Positions 54,697-63,506 of a stretch of 64,000 bases of DNA are shown one piece after another. The stretch's first letter is position 1; every line of letters starts with the position of its first letter. A program made the position numbers and the translations under genes. The notes beneath the pieces were generated by a model. It had not been told where the DNA came from, did not search any database, and saw only the letters and a list, made by a program, of their open reading frames with translations. The stretch is from Planctomycetota bacterium (GTDB lineage Bacteria > Planctomycetota > UBA1135 > UBA2386), in the NCBI GenBank assembly GCA_016713175.1, contig JADJPQ010000011.1, forward strand, positions 124,001 through 188,000, in the 5' to 3' direction.

Positions 54697-55938
54697 ATGA
54701 ATGGCATGATCGCGCGGTCTGATTGGTGGTTCCGAGTTGCCGACTTGATGCCGGCCTTCGCGCTCTGCGCGTCGTTCGCCCTGCCGGTGGGTGGCCTGGT
54801 CGGGCAATCGGGCACCTTCGTCACCACCGGAACCGGTTGTCCTGGTCCTACGCCACCGACACTCGACCTCCTGACCGTGCCCGCGATCGGCTCAACGCAC
54901 ACGGTGCTGGTCGAGTCGCTGCCGAACGACACTCTGCTGGCGATCCTCGGAGTCGGCGGCCTGCAGGTGAGTATTCCGCTGTCAGGCATCGGCGCGACCG
55001 GGTGCGTGCAGCTGGTCGACAGTCTGATCACCACGCTGACGATGTCGATTGCGTTGCCGGTGGCGAGCGTGCCGATAGCAGTACCCAACCAGACCGTCTT
55101 CATCGGCACCGTCATCGAACTGCAGGCGTTCGGTCTGTCGATGTCGAGCAATCCGCTTGGTCTCGCGTTCTCCGACCGCGCGACCTTCAGCGTCGGTTGG
55201 AACAGGTCGTTACCGGTCGTGCCCGGGCTGGTCCTGCACCTCGACGCTTCCGACGTCGGCGGCACCGGTGTCAATTCCGCGGACGGCGAGCCGGTCACGT
55301 TCTGGTCCGATCGCAGCGGGAACGGCCACCACGCGAGTCAAGGGCAGTCGGCGCCGATCTTCCGGCGCAGCGGGGTCAACGGCCGCCCGGCGATCGACTT
55401 CGGACAGAGCCCGACCGACAGTCTCGTCACGGCGGTGTCCAACGACTTCGGCGGCGCGTCGGCGACGGTGTTCCTGGTCGCTGCGGACCCGGTGACGGCG
55501 CTCGTGTCGATTGCGCCGCCGGGCACGGTCAACCACGAGTTGTTGCTGTTCGCCCGCTCCGGTCCGAACGCGCGTTCCCTCCACCATTCTTCGCCGTTCC
55601 AGTACTCGGAGCTGCCACACCAGCAGAACGTGGCCGGGGCCTTCATCCAGGAAGCGGTGTTCGGCCAGGCGGTCACCGACGTGAGCAACGTCATCAACGG
55701 GGTCGCCAGCACCCGGGCTTTCGCCGTCACCGGCAGTCCGATCGCGTTCCCGGCCAGCGTGGCGCGCGCGGTACACGTCGGCCGGCGCGGTGATTCCGTC
55801 TACGAGAACGGCTCGGGCCGGATCGCCGAGCTGATCGTGTTCAACCGGCAGCTGACCGCCGGCGAACGCGATCTCATCGGATCGTATCTGCAGGTGAAGT
55901 ACGGCATCAGCGGGGCGTACAGCGGCATCGTGCCCTGA
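54697..55938 (+). CDS. Secreted LamG/concanavalin-type protein with planctomycete module
   Basis: 413 residues from ATG 54697 (ATG 54706 also possible). Signal peptide 'LMPAFALCASFALPVGGLVGQ'. Then the module also seen at the end of the kelch protein: 'GTGCPGPTPPTLDL', 'GATGCVQLVDS', 'PIAVPNQTVFIGTVIELQAFG', 'NPLGLAFSDRATFSVG'. From about residue 170 a concanavalin-like (LamG/laminin G-3) domain: 'LVLHLDASDVGGTGV', 'VTFWSDRSGNGHHA', 'IAELIVFNRQLTAGERDLIGSYLQVKYGI', in part. Such domains bind carbohydrate or protein outside the cell. Confidence 0.85.
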   Translation: MNGMIARSDWWFRVADLMPAFALCASFALPVGGLVGQSGTFVTTGTGCPGPTPPTLDLLTVPAIGSTHTVLVESLPNDTLLAILGVGGLQVSIPLSGIGATGCVQLVDSLITTLTMSIALPVASVPIAVPNQTVFIGTVIELQAFGLSMSSNPLGLAFSDRATFSVGWNRSLPVVPGLVLHLDASDVGGTGVNSADGEPVTFWSDRSGNGHHASQGQSAPIFRRSGVNGRPAIDFGQSPTDSLVTAVSNDFGGASATVFLVAADPVTALVSIAPPGTVNHELLLFARSGPNARSLHHSSPFQYSELPHQQNVAGAFIQEAVFGQAVTDVSNVINGVASTRAFAVTGSPIAFPASVARAVHVGRRGDSVYENGSGRIAELIVFNRQLTAGERDLIGSYLQVKYGISGAYSGIVP

Positions 55939-56008
55939 CCGCCTCGTCATCGGGCTCTCTTGGAGTCGAAGGTCAGACGCGCGGCGAGGATCGCTTCCAG
56001 GTGCCTGC

Positions 56009-56036
56009 TTTCGAATCGAGAGCGCACGGCTACCCT
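56009..56036 (+). promoter_or_regulatory. Candidate promoter, near-leaderless
   Basis: TTTCGA (56009-56014), 16-base spacer, TACCCT (56031-56036); the dehydrogenase ATG is 8 bases beyond, so no ribosome-binding leader would be left. Confidence 0.4.
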
Positions 56037-56044
56037 GGACCGGA

Positions 56045-56812
56045 ATGAAAGCGAACGGCAACACCATCCTCGTCACCGGCGGCGGCAGCGGCATCGGCAG
56101 GGCACTCGCCGAGTCTCTTCATGCCAGTGGCAACCGCGTCGTCATCGCCGGCAGGCGTCTCGCGCTGCTGCAGGAAGTGGTCCGTGCCAACCCTGGCATG
56201 GATGCGGTCGAGCTGGACGTCGAGAACGGCGCGTCGATCGGCAGCTTCTCCCTTGGTCTGTGTGCGCGGCATCCGCAGCTCAACGTCGTCGTCCACAACG
56301 CGGGCATCATGCGGGCGGAGGATCTGCGGTCCGGCTCGACGCATCTGCCCGATGCCGAAGCGACAATCGCCACCAACCTCCTGGGACCGATTCGTCTGAC
56401 CGCCGCGTTGCTGCCCCACCTGCTGAGCCAACGCACCGCAACCGTCGTCACGGTCACGTCGGGCTTGGCGTTCGTGCCATTGGCCACGTTCCCGACCTAC
56501 TGCGCGACCAAGGCGGCGCTGCATTCGTGGACCGAGTCGCTGCGCTACCAGTTGCAGGGAACCTCGGTGGAGGTGGTCGAGCTGCCGCCGCCCTACGTGC
56601 AGACCGAACTGACCGGGGCGCACCAGGCCTCTGACCCGAGGGCGATGCCACTTGCGGAGTTCGTTGCCGAGTCGATGCGGCTGCTGTCGGCTTCGCCGAC
56701 GCCGGCTGAGGTCCTGGTCGACCGGGTCAAGCCGCTGCGCTTCGCCGGGAAGGGCGACTACCACGGGTTCTTCCAGGCATTCAACGACTCGATGGCGGGC
56801 ACGCGGCACTGA
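56045..56812 (+). CDS. Short-chain dehydrogenase/reductase, DltE-like
   Basis: 255 residues. Rossmann start 'NTILVTGGGSGIGRALAESL' with the TGxxxGIG cofactor motif (about 11-18); 'VVVHNAGIM' (NAG motif, about 79-87); catalytic Ser in 'VVTVTSGLAF' and the Y-x3-K pair in 'FPTYCATKAALHSWTESLR' (Tyr and Lys near 153 and 157). 'NLLGPIRLTAALLPHL' is the usual catalytic-Asn helix. An Arg after the second strand ('VVIAGRR') favours NADP(H). Closest in style to DltE/YciK-type SDRs. Substrate unknown; a single-gene unit with its own promoter. Confidence 0.92.
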   Translation: MKANGNTILVTGGGSGIGRALAESLHASGNRVVIAGRRLALLQEVVRANPGMDAVELDVENGASIGSFSLGLCARHPQLNVVVHNAGIMRAEDLRSGSTHLPDAEATIATNLLGPIRLTAALLPHLLSQRTATVVTVTSGLAFVPLATFPTYCATKAALHSWTESLRYQLQGTSVEVVELPPPYVQTELTGAHQASDPRAMPLAEFVAESMRLLSASPTPAEVLVDRVKPLRFAGKGDYHGFFQAFNDSMAGTRH

Positions 56813-57136
56813 CTCGACGGCACCGCATGGTCGCGGGCCGCAACTGCTCGCCCTGCATCATGCCGATGGCCCGCACGCGCGGTCGCAGACCCAGTGCCCG
56901 CACCGCGGCACAGACCACGGCGAGCCCGGGAACGAGGTCGGCACCGCGTTCGGCCCCGACGGCACCAAGGTGACGAAGATGAGGTTCAGCAGCGCCGGCG
57001 AGTTGATGTCGAACAAGGTCGCGCCCGCCGGCAATCCGCTCGGCGAGCTGTTCCACACCGGATTGCGCGAAAGCCGAGGTTGTGTCCGGTCGGGCGTGGC
57101 CTACCCTGACACCCCAACGCAGATCGGAGCACCCGC
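56813..57136. other. Intergenic region before the bacilliredoxin gene
   Basis: 324 bases. Apart from the promoter at its 3' end nothing could be supported; short open frames here have no recognisable content. It may contain decayed coding sequence. Confidence 0.35.
57080..57107 (+). promoter_or_regulatory. Promoter of the bacilliredoxin gene
   Basis: TTGTGT (57080-57085), 16-base spacer, TACCCT (57102-57107), 29 bases before the ATG; GGAG in the leader can serve as ribosome site. Confidence 0.45.
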
Positions 57137-57556
57137 ATGAGATACCCCGAAGAGATCGTCCAGCCCATGCGCCAGGAACTGGTCGGACTGGGCATCGAGG
57201 AACTGCGGACGGCCGACGAGGTCGACCGTTGGATCGCCGGCGCCAAGGGCACGGGCATGCTGGTGATCAACTCGATCTGCGGCTGCGCCGCCGGCGCCGC
57301 GCGTCCCGGGGTGGCGGCGGCCCTCCAGCATCGGGTGCGGCCCCAGCAGCTGGCAACGGTGTTCGCCGGCCAGGATCAGGAGGCGACGGCCAGGGCCCGC
57401 AGCTACATCGACCAGCCGCCGTCGAGCCCCTCGGTGGCGTTGTTCCGCGACGGCAAACTCGTCGACTTCCTGCCCCGCGCGCGCATCGAGCGGCGTAGCG
57501 CGGACGAAGTCGCCAGAGACCTGGCGGCGATGTTCGACCGGCACTTCGGCAGTTGA
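57137..57556 (+). CDS. Bacilliredoxin (BrxA/BrxB, YphP/YqiW family)
   Basis: 139 residues, the family's usual size. Thioredoxin-like fold with the diagnostic C-G-C active site in 'VINSICGCAAGAARPGV' (about 43-59). 'RYPEEIVQPMRQELV' at the start and 'PSSPSVALFRDGKLVDFLPR' near the end are typical. These proteins remove low-molecular-weight thiols (bacillithiol) from oxidised protein cysteines, or act as disulfide isomerases. Cytoplasmic, no signal peptide. Monocistronic promoter just upstream. Confidence 0.92.
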   Translation: MRYPEEIVQPMRQELVGLGIEELRTADEVDRWIAGAKGTGMLVINSICGCAAGAARPGVAAALQHRVRPQQLATVFAGQDQEATARARSYIDQPPSSPSVALFRDGKLVDFLPRARIERRSADEVARDLAAMFDRHFGS

Positions 57557-57579
57557 CACCGAGACCCCGCGCGTAACGG
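57553..57579 (+). promoter_or_regulatory. Weak promoter candidate before tamB
   Basis: A perfect TTGACA (57553-57558) overlaps the bacilliredoxin stop; after 15 bases comes TAACGG, a poor -10. It lies 20 bases before the TTG start used for the TamB-like gene. Confidence 0.3.
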
Positions 57580-57598
57580 CGGATCGCCAAGCCCGCGC

Positions 57599-60500
57599 TT
57601 GCCGCAGCCAAAAACGAGATCTGCGCGCTTGAGCTCCGACCAGACACCCAAGCGATCCAGGCTCGCAAGGTGCTTGCGCCGTGCGCTGCGCGTGCTGGCC
57701 ATCGCCGTGCTGACGCTGTGCGTCCTGCTGGTGCTGGTCTGGTGCTTCCGGCAGCAGTTGCTCGTGCCGTTGCTGCGACCGCGGCTCGAGGCGACCATCG
57801 CCGCCGCGTTGGGCGCGCGCGCTGTCTCGATCGGCAGCTTCGAAGGGGACTGGCTCACCGGCATCGATCTCGGTGACCTCGCGATCGTGGCGACGCAGCC
57901 GCCGCTGACCATCCGCGGCGCGCGGCTCGAGGCGAGCTACGCGTTGCCGGCCTTGATCCGCGGCGACCTCGCCGGCCTGCTCCGCGCGAGCATGACCATC
58001 GCGGAGGCGGAACTCGACCTTCGGTCTCCCGCGGGCGATGCCGTGCCTGCCGGTCGTGGTGGCGAGCCCTTCGACGCACTCAGCCAAGCGCCGCTGTTGC
58101 GCCTGCTGTCGGACGGCGCCAGCGTGCAGGTGGGCCGGCTGCGGCTGCTGGCCCCGGGTGGGGAACGGTCCGGTCCGTTGGCGCTCGAACTGCGTCCGGG
58201 CCATGGCGCGCGCGACCTGGTCGGCGCGTTCGCGGGTGTCGACCTGCGACTGCGGGTGTCGCCGTCGCCGGACGAGCCGCTCCTCGCGGCCCGCATCGAC
58301 GCCGGGAAACCGGGCGAACTGCTCGACCTGTTCGGCCTGGGTGCCGGGGTGACGGGTGGCGCTCTGCATGCCGAAGTCGAAGTGCACGACGCGCCGTGGC
58401 GGCTCGGCGCCCGCATCGATCTGCGCGAACTCGTGCATGGCGACCAACGCCTCGCCGCCAGCCACATCGCCGGCGGTCTGGATGCCAGCGGACTCACGGT
58501 CGAGCGCGCCTCGCTCGACCTGCCGGGCATGACCGCGGAACTGCATGCGGTGCGCATCCCGGACCCGTTCGGCGCAACCGCCGGCGTCCGTCAGAGCCTG
58601 GCGGGCGAGTTCGCCGTGCGTGTCGACGACCTGTCGGCGCATGCCGCGCTGCTGCCCGCGTCCTGGCGCGACCTGCTGCCGATCCGGGGCGAACTCCGCG
58701 GCCGTGCGGTCGATGGTCGGCTGCAATTGGACCCGTGTCAGCTGAGTGGTCGTGGGGTGCAGTTGCAGATCGAACGCGGTTCGTTCCCGCTGGTCGCCGA
58801 CGACTGGCAGGCCGCCGAGGGCTCGCTGCGCGGCATCCTGACCCTGGATGTGTTCACGCACGACCTGCCCTGGCTTGGCACCACCACGGCCTCGGGGCGG
58901 ATCGCCATCGCGGCTTCGGGCAGTGCCCGCGAGCCGCTGGTCGCGGCGGAACTCGATCTGGGGGCCTGCCGCAGCGAGCGGGGGTCGGTTGCCGGTGCGG
59001 CGGGCACGCTGCGGATCGGCGCGGCGAGCCTCGAGGCTGAACGGCTGCTGGTGCAGGAGCTACGGATCGCAGGCATCGGCAGCGAGGCGCCGGTCCGCGC
59101 CAGGATCGACGCCGGCTGCCGGTTCCGGCAGGGGGAACTGGATCCCGACTCGCTGCACCTGCGGCTCGACCTCGACAGCGCGGTGCTCGACGACCTCCTG
59201 ACGCCGATCCTCGCGGCCCGCGGCCTCGGGGCGGCGCCGCGCGGCGCGGCGTCGCTGCACCTGCAGGCGCGACACGGGGCCGAGGGCCTGGTGGTCCAGG
59301 CGCTGCGCGTCCGTTCGGCCGCGACCTCGCCGATCCTGGTGGTGCTCGATGGCGAAGGCGTGCTGCCGCTGCGGTGGACGGGGGCGGCGGTGCAAGGACT
59401 CGAAGCCGGCGAGTTCGTGCTCCGCACTCGCGTCGAGCGCCCCGCGGTCGATGCGGTGCCGCCCGTCACGGTCGCGGGCACGCTGCACTTCGGCGCCGGT
59501 GCGGCCGGCGTCCGTGAACTCGCGATCACGGCCGGACCGGTGTCGCTGCGCGGCGAGATCGCCATGGCTCGTGGCCTTGCGGCCCTGCTCGATCCCGCGG
59601 TCGATGTCGCCGCGACGGAGCTGCGCGGCGAACTGGCCCTCGACGCCGTCGACCTCGCGACGCTGCCCACTGCCTGGTTCGGCGGACTGGAGGTGAGCGG
59701 CTCGCTGGCCGGTACCGTCCGCGTGGCCGGGCCAGCTGGCAGGCTCGCGCTGGAACTGCGGCTCGCGCTGACCGACGGTGGCATGGTCGCCGCCGGCGTG
59801 CCGGTGCTGACCGCTGCCTCGCTGCGTCTCGGGCTGATGCCCGGCGAGCCGGCCGCCTCGGTTCTGCTGCTGTCGGCGACCGGTGCGGCGTGGCTCGGGC
59901 CAGAGTTCGAACCCAACCGTTCCATCGCCTTCACGGTGAACGGGCGCTGCGACGAGAACGGCACGACGCTCGCACCGACGACGTTGCAGGTCGGCGGTGG
60001 CGAAGTCGCCATCGAACTCGCCTCGAGCCTGCGGCACACGGACCTGCGCGCTCTGCTCGACGGCAGCGCATCGATCGGTGCCGCGACGCTGACCGGCAGG
60101 CTCGGCCTGCAAGGGTTCTCGCTCGTGCAGATGCCGGCGGCCTGGCAGAGTGCGGTCGACGTGCGTGGGGTCGTCGATGGCGAAGTCGAATTGGGCGGGA
60201 CGCTGGCGACGGCACTCGGTCCGGGCCTCGTGCGCAGCTCGCGGTTGCGCCTGCGGGACGGCGAGCTGAAGGTCGGCAACATGCCGCGGCTCGAACACCT
60301 CGCGGCGGAGGTCGCGCTGACGCCTCGGGAACTCACCCTGCGTTCGTTCACCGCGACGTTGGGGGCCGGGCGACTCGATCTGCAGGGCAGCCTGCGGCCA
60401 CGGGGTTCGTTCAGCGCGTCGCTGGCCGACGCCGAGTTGGACCTGCGCCTCACTGGCGAAGACGTGCTCCTCTACCGTGCCGATGGCGCCAGGCTGCGGG

Positions 60501-61339
60501 CCACGGTGAACGTCGCCGCGACCGGTACCCTGCACGCGGTCGCGCTGAACGGCGAGGTACTGCTGGGGCGCGGCAGCAAGTTCGTGCGCCGCCTGTCGCT
60601 GCTGCCCGACCTCAGCCTGCGTGGTGGCGCGACGGCGGAGGAAGGGATCCGGCTGTTCGCTGTGCCGCCGCCGATCGGCGACCGCATCGCGCTCGACGTG
60701 GCCATCCAGACGCGCGAGCCCTTCGAGTTGCGCACCTACGTCGTCGACGGCGAACTCGACGTTGCGGCGCGACTGTTGGGCACGGCCGCAATGCCGCGCC
60801 TGGAAGGCAACCTGGCGACACGCGGTGGCACGTTGCGGTTGCCGGGCGCCAACTTGCGGATCGCCAGCGGACTGCTGACGTTCTCGCGGGACGAACCGCT
60901 GTTCCCGCGGTTGTTGGTGCAGGCCGAGGGCAAGCGGATGGGCATCACCGTGGCGATGGCGGTGACCGGTCGCTATGACCGCCCGGAGTTCCAGTTGTCG
61001 TCCGTGCCGCCGCTGCCGCCGGAAGACCTGCTCGTGCTGCTGACGACCGGTCAGCTGCCGAGCACCCTCGCCGGGCGCGGGTCGGAGGCGCAGGCGCGCG
61101 TCGTCGGCGGCTACCTGGCGCGCGAGATCTTCGAGAGCTACTTCGGCAGCGACAGCACCGAGAAGGGCAGCAGCCCCTTCGACCGCCTGACCGTCGAGAG
61201 CGGCCGCGAAGTCAGCAAGAACGGCGTCGAGAGCGTGGTCGTCGAGTACGAGCTGCTCCCGGACCTCGCAGTGCAGGCGGAGCGCGACCAGTACGAGGAA
61301 TACAACGTCGGCCTCGTGCTGCGTTTCCGGTTCCGATGA
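57599..61339 (+). CDS. tamB: TamB-like (AsmA/TamB) envelope protein
   Basis: 1246 residues from TTG 57599; TTG 57629 (10 residues later) is an equally possible start and no ATG is available. N-terminal membrane anchor 'VLAIAVLTLCVLLVLVWCF' (about 32-50). A very long beta-rich body of repeated 'L.G....DL..L' strands follows, as in the hydrophobic-groove (chorein-like) proteins. The C-terminal 350 residues match the TamB domain: 'LRLRDGELKVGNMPRLEHLAAEVALT' (parts), 'LLTTGQLPS', 'QARVVGGYLAREIFESYFG' and final 'EEYNVGLVLRFRFR'. TamB spans the periplasm and aids lipid transport and outer-membrane protein assembly with TamA. Its stop overlaps the TamA-like ATG. Confidence 0.9.
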   Translation: MPQPKTRSARLSSDQTPKRSRLARCLRRALRVLAIAVLTLCVLLVLVWCFRQQLLVPLLRPRLEATIAAALGARAVSIGSFEGDWLTGIDLGDLAIVATQPPLTIRGARLEASYALPALIRGDLAGLLRASMTIAEAELDLRSPAGDAVPAGRGGEPFDALSQAPLLRLLSDGASVQVGRLRLLAPGGERSGPLALELRPGHGARDLVGAFAGVDLRLRVSPSPDEPLLAARIDAGKPGELLDLFGLGAGVTGGALHAEVEVHDAPWRLGARIDLRELVHGDQRLAASHIAGGLDASGLTVERASLDLPGMTAELHAVRIPDPFGATAGVRQSLAGEFAVRVDDLSAHAALLPASWRDLLPIRGELRGRAVDGRLQLDPCQLSGRGVQLQIERGSFPLVADDWQAAEGSLRGILTLDVFTHDLPWLGTTTASGRIAIAASGSAREPLVAAELDLGACRSERGSVAGAAGTLRIGAASLEAERLLVQELRIAGIGSEAPVRARIDAGCRFRQGELDPDSLHLRLDLDSAVLDDLLTPILAARGLGAAPRGAASLHLQARHGAEGLVVQALRVRSAATSPILVVLDGEGVLPLRWTGAAVQGLEAGEFVLRTRVERPAVDAVPPVTVAGTLHFGAGAAGVRELAITAGPVSLRGEIAMARGLAALLDPAVDVAATELRGELALDAVDLATLPTAWFGGLEVSGSLAGTVRVAGPAGRLALELRLALTDGGMVAAGVPVLTAASLRLGLMPGEPAASVLLLSATGAAWLGPEFEPNRSIAFTVNGRCDENGTTLAPTTLQVGGGEVAIELASSLRHTDLRALLDGSASIGAATLTGRLGLQGFSLVQMPAAWQSAVDVRGVVDGEVELGGTLATALGPGLVRSSRLRLRDGELKVGNMPRLEHLAAEVALTPRELTLRSFTATLGAGRLDLQGSLRPRGSFSASLADAELDLRLTGEDVLLYRADGARLRATVNVAATGTLHAVALNGEVLLGRGSKFVRRLSLLPDLSLRGGATAEEGIRLFAVPPPIGDRIALDVAIQTREPFELRTYVVDGELDVAARLLGTAAMPRLEGNLATRGGTLRLPGANLRIASGLLTFSRDEPLFPRLLVQAEGKRMGITVAMAVTGRYDRPEFQLSSVPPLPPEDLLVLLTTGQLPSTLAGRGSEAQARVVGGYLAREIFESYFGSDSTEKGSSPFDRLTVESGREVSKNGVESVVVEYELLPDLAVQAERDQYEEYNVGLVLRFRFR

Positions 61340-63426
61340 GCACGCGCTCCACACCGGTCCGCATTGGCCTCCTGCTCGCCGCCCTGCTCGCCGCCGGCTG
61401 CAGCGTCCTGGATCCGACCTACAAGGCCGACGCGCCGGGACGTTCCGGCCGGCCACCGGTCGAGGTGAAGGTCGACATCGTCGGCAACGACCACCTCGGC
61501 GCGGGCGTGTTGCGACAGCGGGCCGAGGAGTACATGTTCGACCTGTCGCGCGACCCGACGCGCGAGTCCGCGGTCTACGACGCCGCGATCGAGATCGAGG
61601 ACCACTACCGCAGCGAGGGCTATCCGGTCGCGAAGGTGCGCTACGAGTATGCGCCGCCCGGCGACGAGGCGGTCTGGCCGGCGAGTGTGCAGGTGCGGTT
61701 CGTGGTCGAGGAGGGGCCGCTGGTCACCGTCGACCTGTCGTTGGCCGGCAACGTCGCCTTCGGCACCACGGAACTGCTGACGCTGTGGTCGCGGAAGCGC
61801 GTCGGCGCCCTGAGCCTGGGGGGCACGGCCTTCGTCGAGGCCGACATCCATGCGTTCGCCGAGCAGTTGCGGACGTTCTATCGGGGACGGGGGCGGCTGG
61901 ACGCGACGATCGCCGCGCCCATGATCGACGTCGATCTGGCTCAGGGCTCGGCCAGGGTCACGATCGCGATCCACGAGGGCGACCCGCACACGATCCGCAC
62001 GGTGGAGGTCGCGGCCCCGCTGCGCGAGCGGCTGGGCGACGACCTGCCGGCTCCTCCCATCGGCACCATCTTCACCCAGGCCGCCCTCCGGGACTATCGC
62101 AACGCGCTGCGGTCGGCGCTGCGCCGCCGGGGTCACGCCGACCCGCGCCCCGACGTGGTGGCGGAGCCGATCGTCGGTGCACCGACGGCCTGGCACCTGC
62201 GCGTTGACGGCGATGCCGGTCCGGTCCGTACGATCGCGTCGCTGGCGGTCCGCGGCAACGACAAGACCATGGATGCGGTGGTGCTCGGCAGGCTCGATCT
62301 CGAACCCGGAGATCGCTACGACGGCGGCAAGCTCGACGAGGGCTTGCGGCGTCTCTACCGCGGCGGCCTGTTTCGCAAGGTGACGATGGTGGAAACGCCG
62401 GTCGACGGCGATCCCGGCAAGCTCGACCTGGTGGTGCAGGTGGAGGAGAACCCGTCGCGGGCCGTCGAGCTCCTGGCCGGCTACGGTTCCTACGAGCAGT
62501 TCCGCGGCGGCCTGCGGCTCGAGGAGCGCAACCTGTTCGGCACCGGCCGCGGCATCGCGTTCGACAACCGCGTCAGCATGAAGGGCTACTCGACCCGGCT
62601 GACCGCGACCGACGACGACTTCCTTGGCACCGGCGCGACGCTGACGGTCGGTGGCGAGTATTTCCGCCTCGAACAGCCTTCGTTCACCGACGAGGCCGCC
62701 GGCATCACCACGGCCATCGCGCAACCGCTGGCGGAAGGGCTGACCGCGCGCGCCGGCTACACCTACCGCAACCGCACCGATGCGGATGCGTTCACCGAGT
62801 TGCCGCGCGACCAGCTCGTCGACTTCGTCGAGGGCACGGTGTTCGTCGAACTGCGCAACGACCGGCGCGACAACCTGCTGTTCCCGCGGCACGGGCACGC
62901 CGAGTTCCTGGCCTTCGAACGCCTGGCCCCGGCCTTCGGATCGAGCGTCGACCTCGACCGGCTGTCGTTCCGGAGCGCGCTGCACCTGCCGCTGTGGTCG
63001 CGGGTCCAGCTGGTCCTGCGCAGCGAGCACAGCGCCCTGTGGCCGCACGAGGGTTCCGACCGGGTGCCCCTGCAGGAGCGGTGGTTCAGCGGCGGCGAGA
63101 GCTCGGTGCGGTCGTACCGCGAGTCGCAACTGGGGCCGAAGGACGGCGAGGGCAACGCGGTCGGCGGCGAGTTCAGCAACCTGTTCGGCGCCGAACTGCG
63201 CTTCCCGATCTGGCGGACACTCGAAGGCGCGGTGTTCGGCGACGCCGGCAACGTCGGCACCAGTGTGCAGGACTTCTCGTTCGACCGGATGGGCTTCGGC
63301 GTCGGGGCCGGCCTGCGGCTGCTGCTGCCGATCGGGCCGGTCCGGCTCGACTCGGCCTGGAACCCCGATCCGCTGCCCGACGAACGCACCTGGGTGCTGC
63401 ACTTCAGCGTCGGCTACCCGTTCTGA
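61336..63426 (+). CDS. tamA: Omp85-family outer-membrane protein, TamA-like
   Basis: 696 residues, ATGA overlap with tamB. The signal ends in a lipobox-like 'LLAALLAAGC' (Cys22), so it may be a lipoprotein, unusual for Omp85 proteins. At least three or four POTRA domains ('VKVDIVGNDHLGAGVL', 'VDLSLAGNVAFGTTELL', 'ASLAVRGNDKTMDAVVLGRL'), then a 16-strand barrel from about 375 ('AGYGSYEQFRGGLRLEERNLFGTGRG', parts). The loop-6 motif is 'SSVRSYRES' instead of VRGY. It ends 'HFSVGYPF' with the C-terminal aromatic of a beta-signal. Adjacent tamB favours TamA over BamA. Confidence 0.9.
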   Translation: MSTRSTPVRIGLLLAALLAAGCSVLDPTYKADAPGRSGRPPVEVKVDIVGNDHLGAGVLRQRAEEYMFDLSRDPTRESAVYDAAIEIEDHYRSEGYPVAKVRYEYAPPGDEAVWPASVQVRFVVEEGPLVTVDLSLAGNVAFGTTELLTLWSRKRVGALSLGGTAFVEADIHAFAEQLRTFYRGRGRLDATIAAPMIDVDLAQGSARVTIAIHEGDPHTIRTVEVAAPLRERLGDDLPAPPIGTIFTQAALRDYRNALRSALRRRGHADPRPDVVAEPIVGAPTAWHLRVDGDAGPVRTIASLAVRGNDKTMDAVVLGRLDLEPGDRYDGGKLDEGLRRLYRGGLFRKVTMVETPVDGDPGKLDLVVQVEENPSRAVELLAGYGSYEQFRGGLRLEERNLFGTGRGIAFDNRVSMKGYSTRLTATDDDFLGTGATLTVGGEYFRLEQPSFTDEAAGITTAIAQPLAEGLTARAGYTYRNRTDADAFTELPRDQLVDFVEGTVFVELRNDRRDNLLFPRHGHAEFLAFERLAPAFGSSVDLDRLSFRSALHLPLWSRVQLVLRSEHSALWPHEGSDRVPLQERWFSGGESSVRSYRESQLGPKDGEGNAVGGEFSNLFGAELRFPIWRTLEGAVFGDAGNVGTSVQDFSFDRMGFGVGAGLRLLLPIGPVRLDSAWNPDPLPDERTWVLHFSVGYPF

Positions 63427-63456
63427 CCGCGTCGGTGCGGCGCGTGGACTCGCCGT

Positions 63457-63478
63457 CGGCGCGTCGTTTGCCGCGCCG
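63457..63478 (+). terminator. Rho-independent-like terminator after tamA
   Basis: CGGCGCG, loop TCGTTTGC, CGCGCCG, followed by TCTTT. It lies 31 bases after the tamA stop, between convergent genes. Confidence 0.5.
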
Positions 63479-63506
63479 TCTTTCCGATCGGCATGGGTGT
63501 TCCTGT

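Noticed and set aside
56858..57058. Small minus-strand frame in the gap before the bacilliredoxin gene
   Set aside because: No recognisable content, no ribosome site and an atypical composition.
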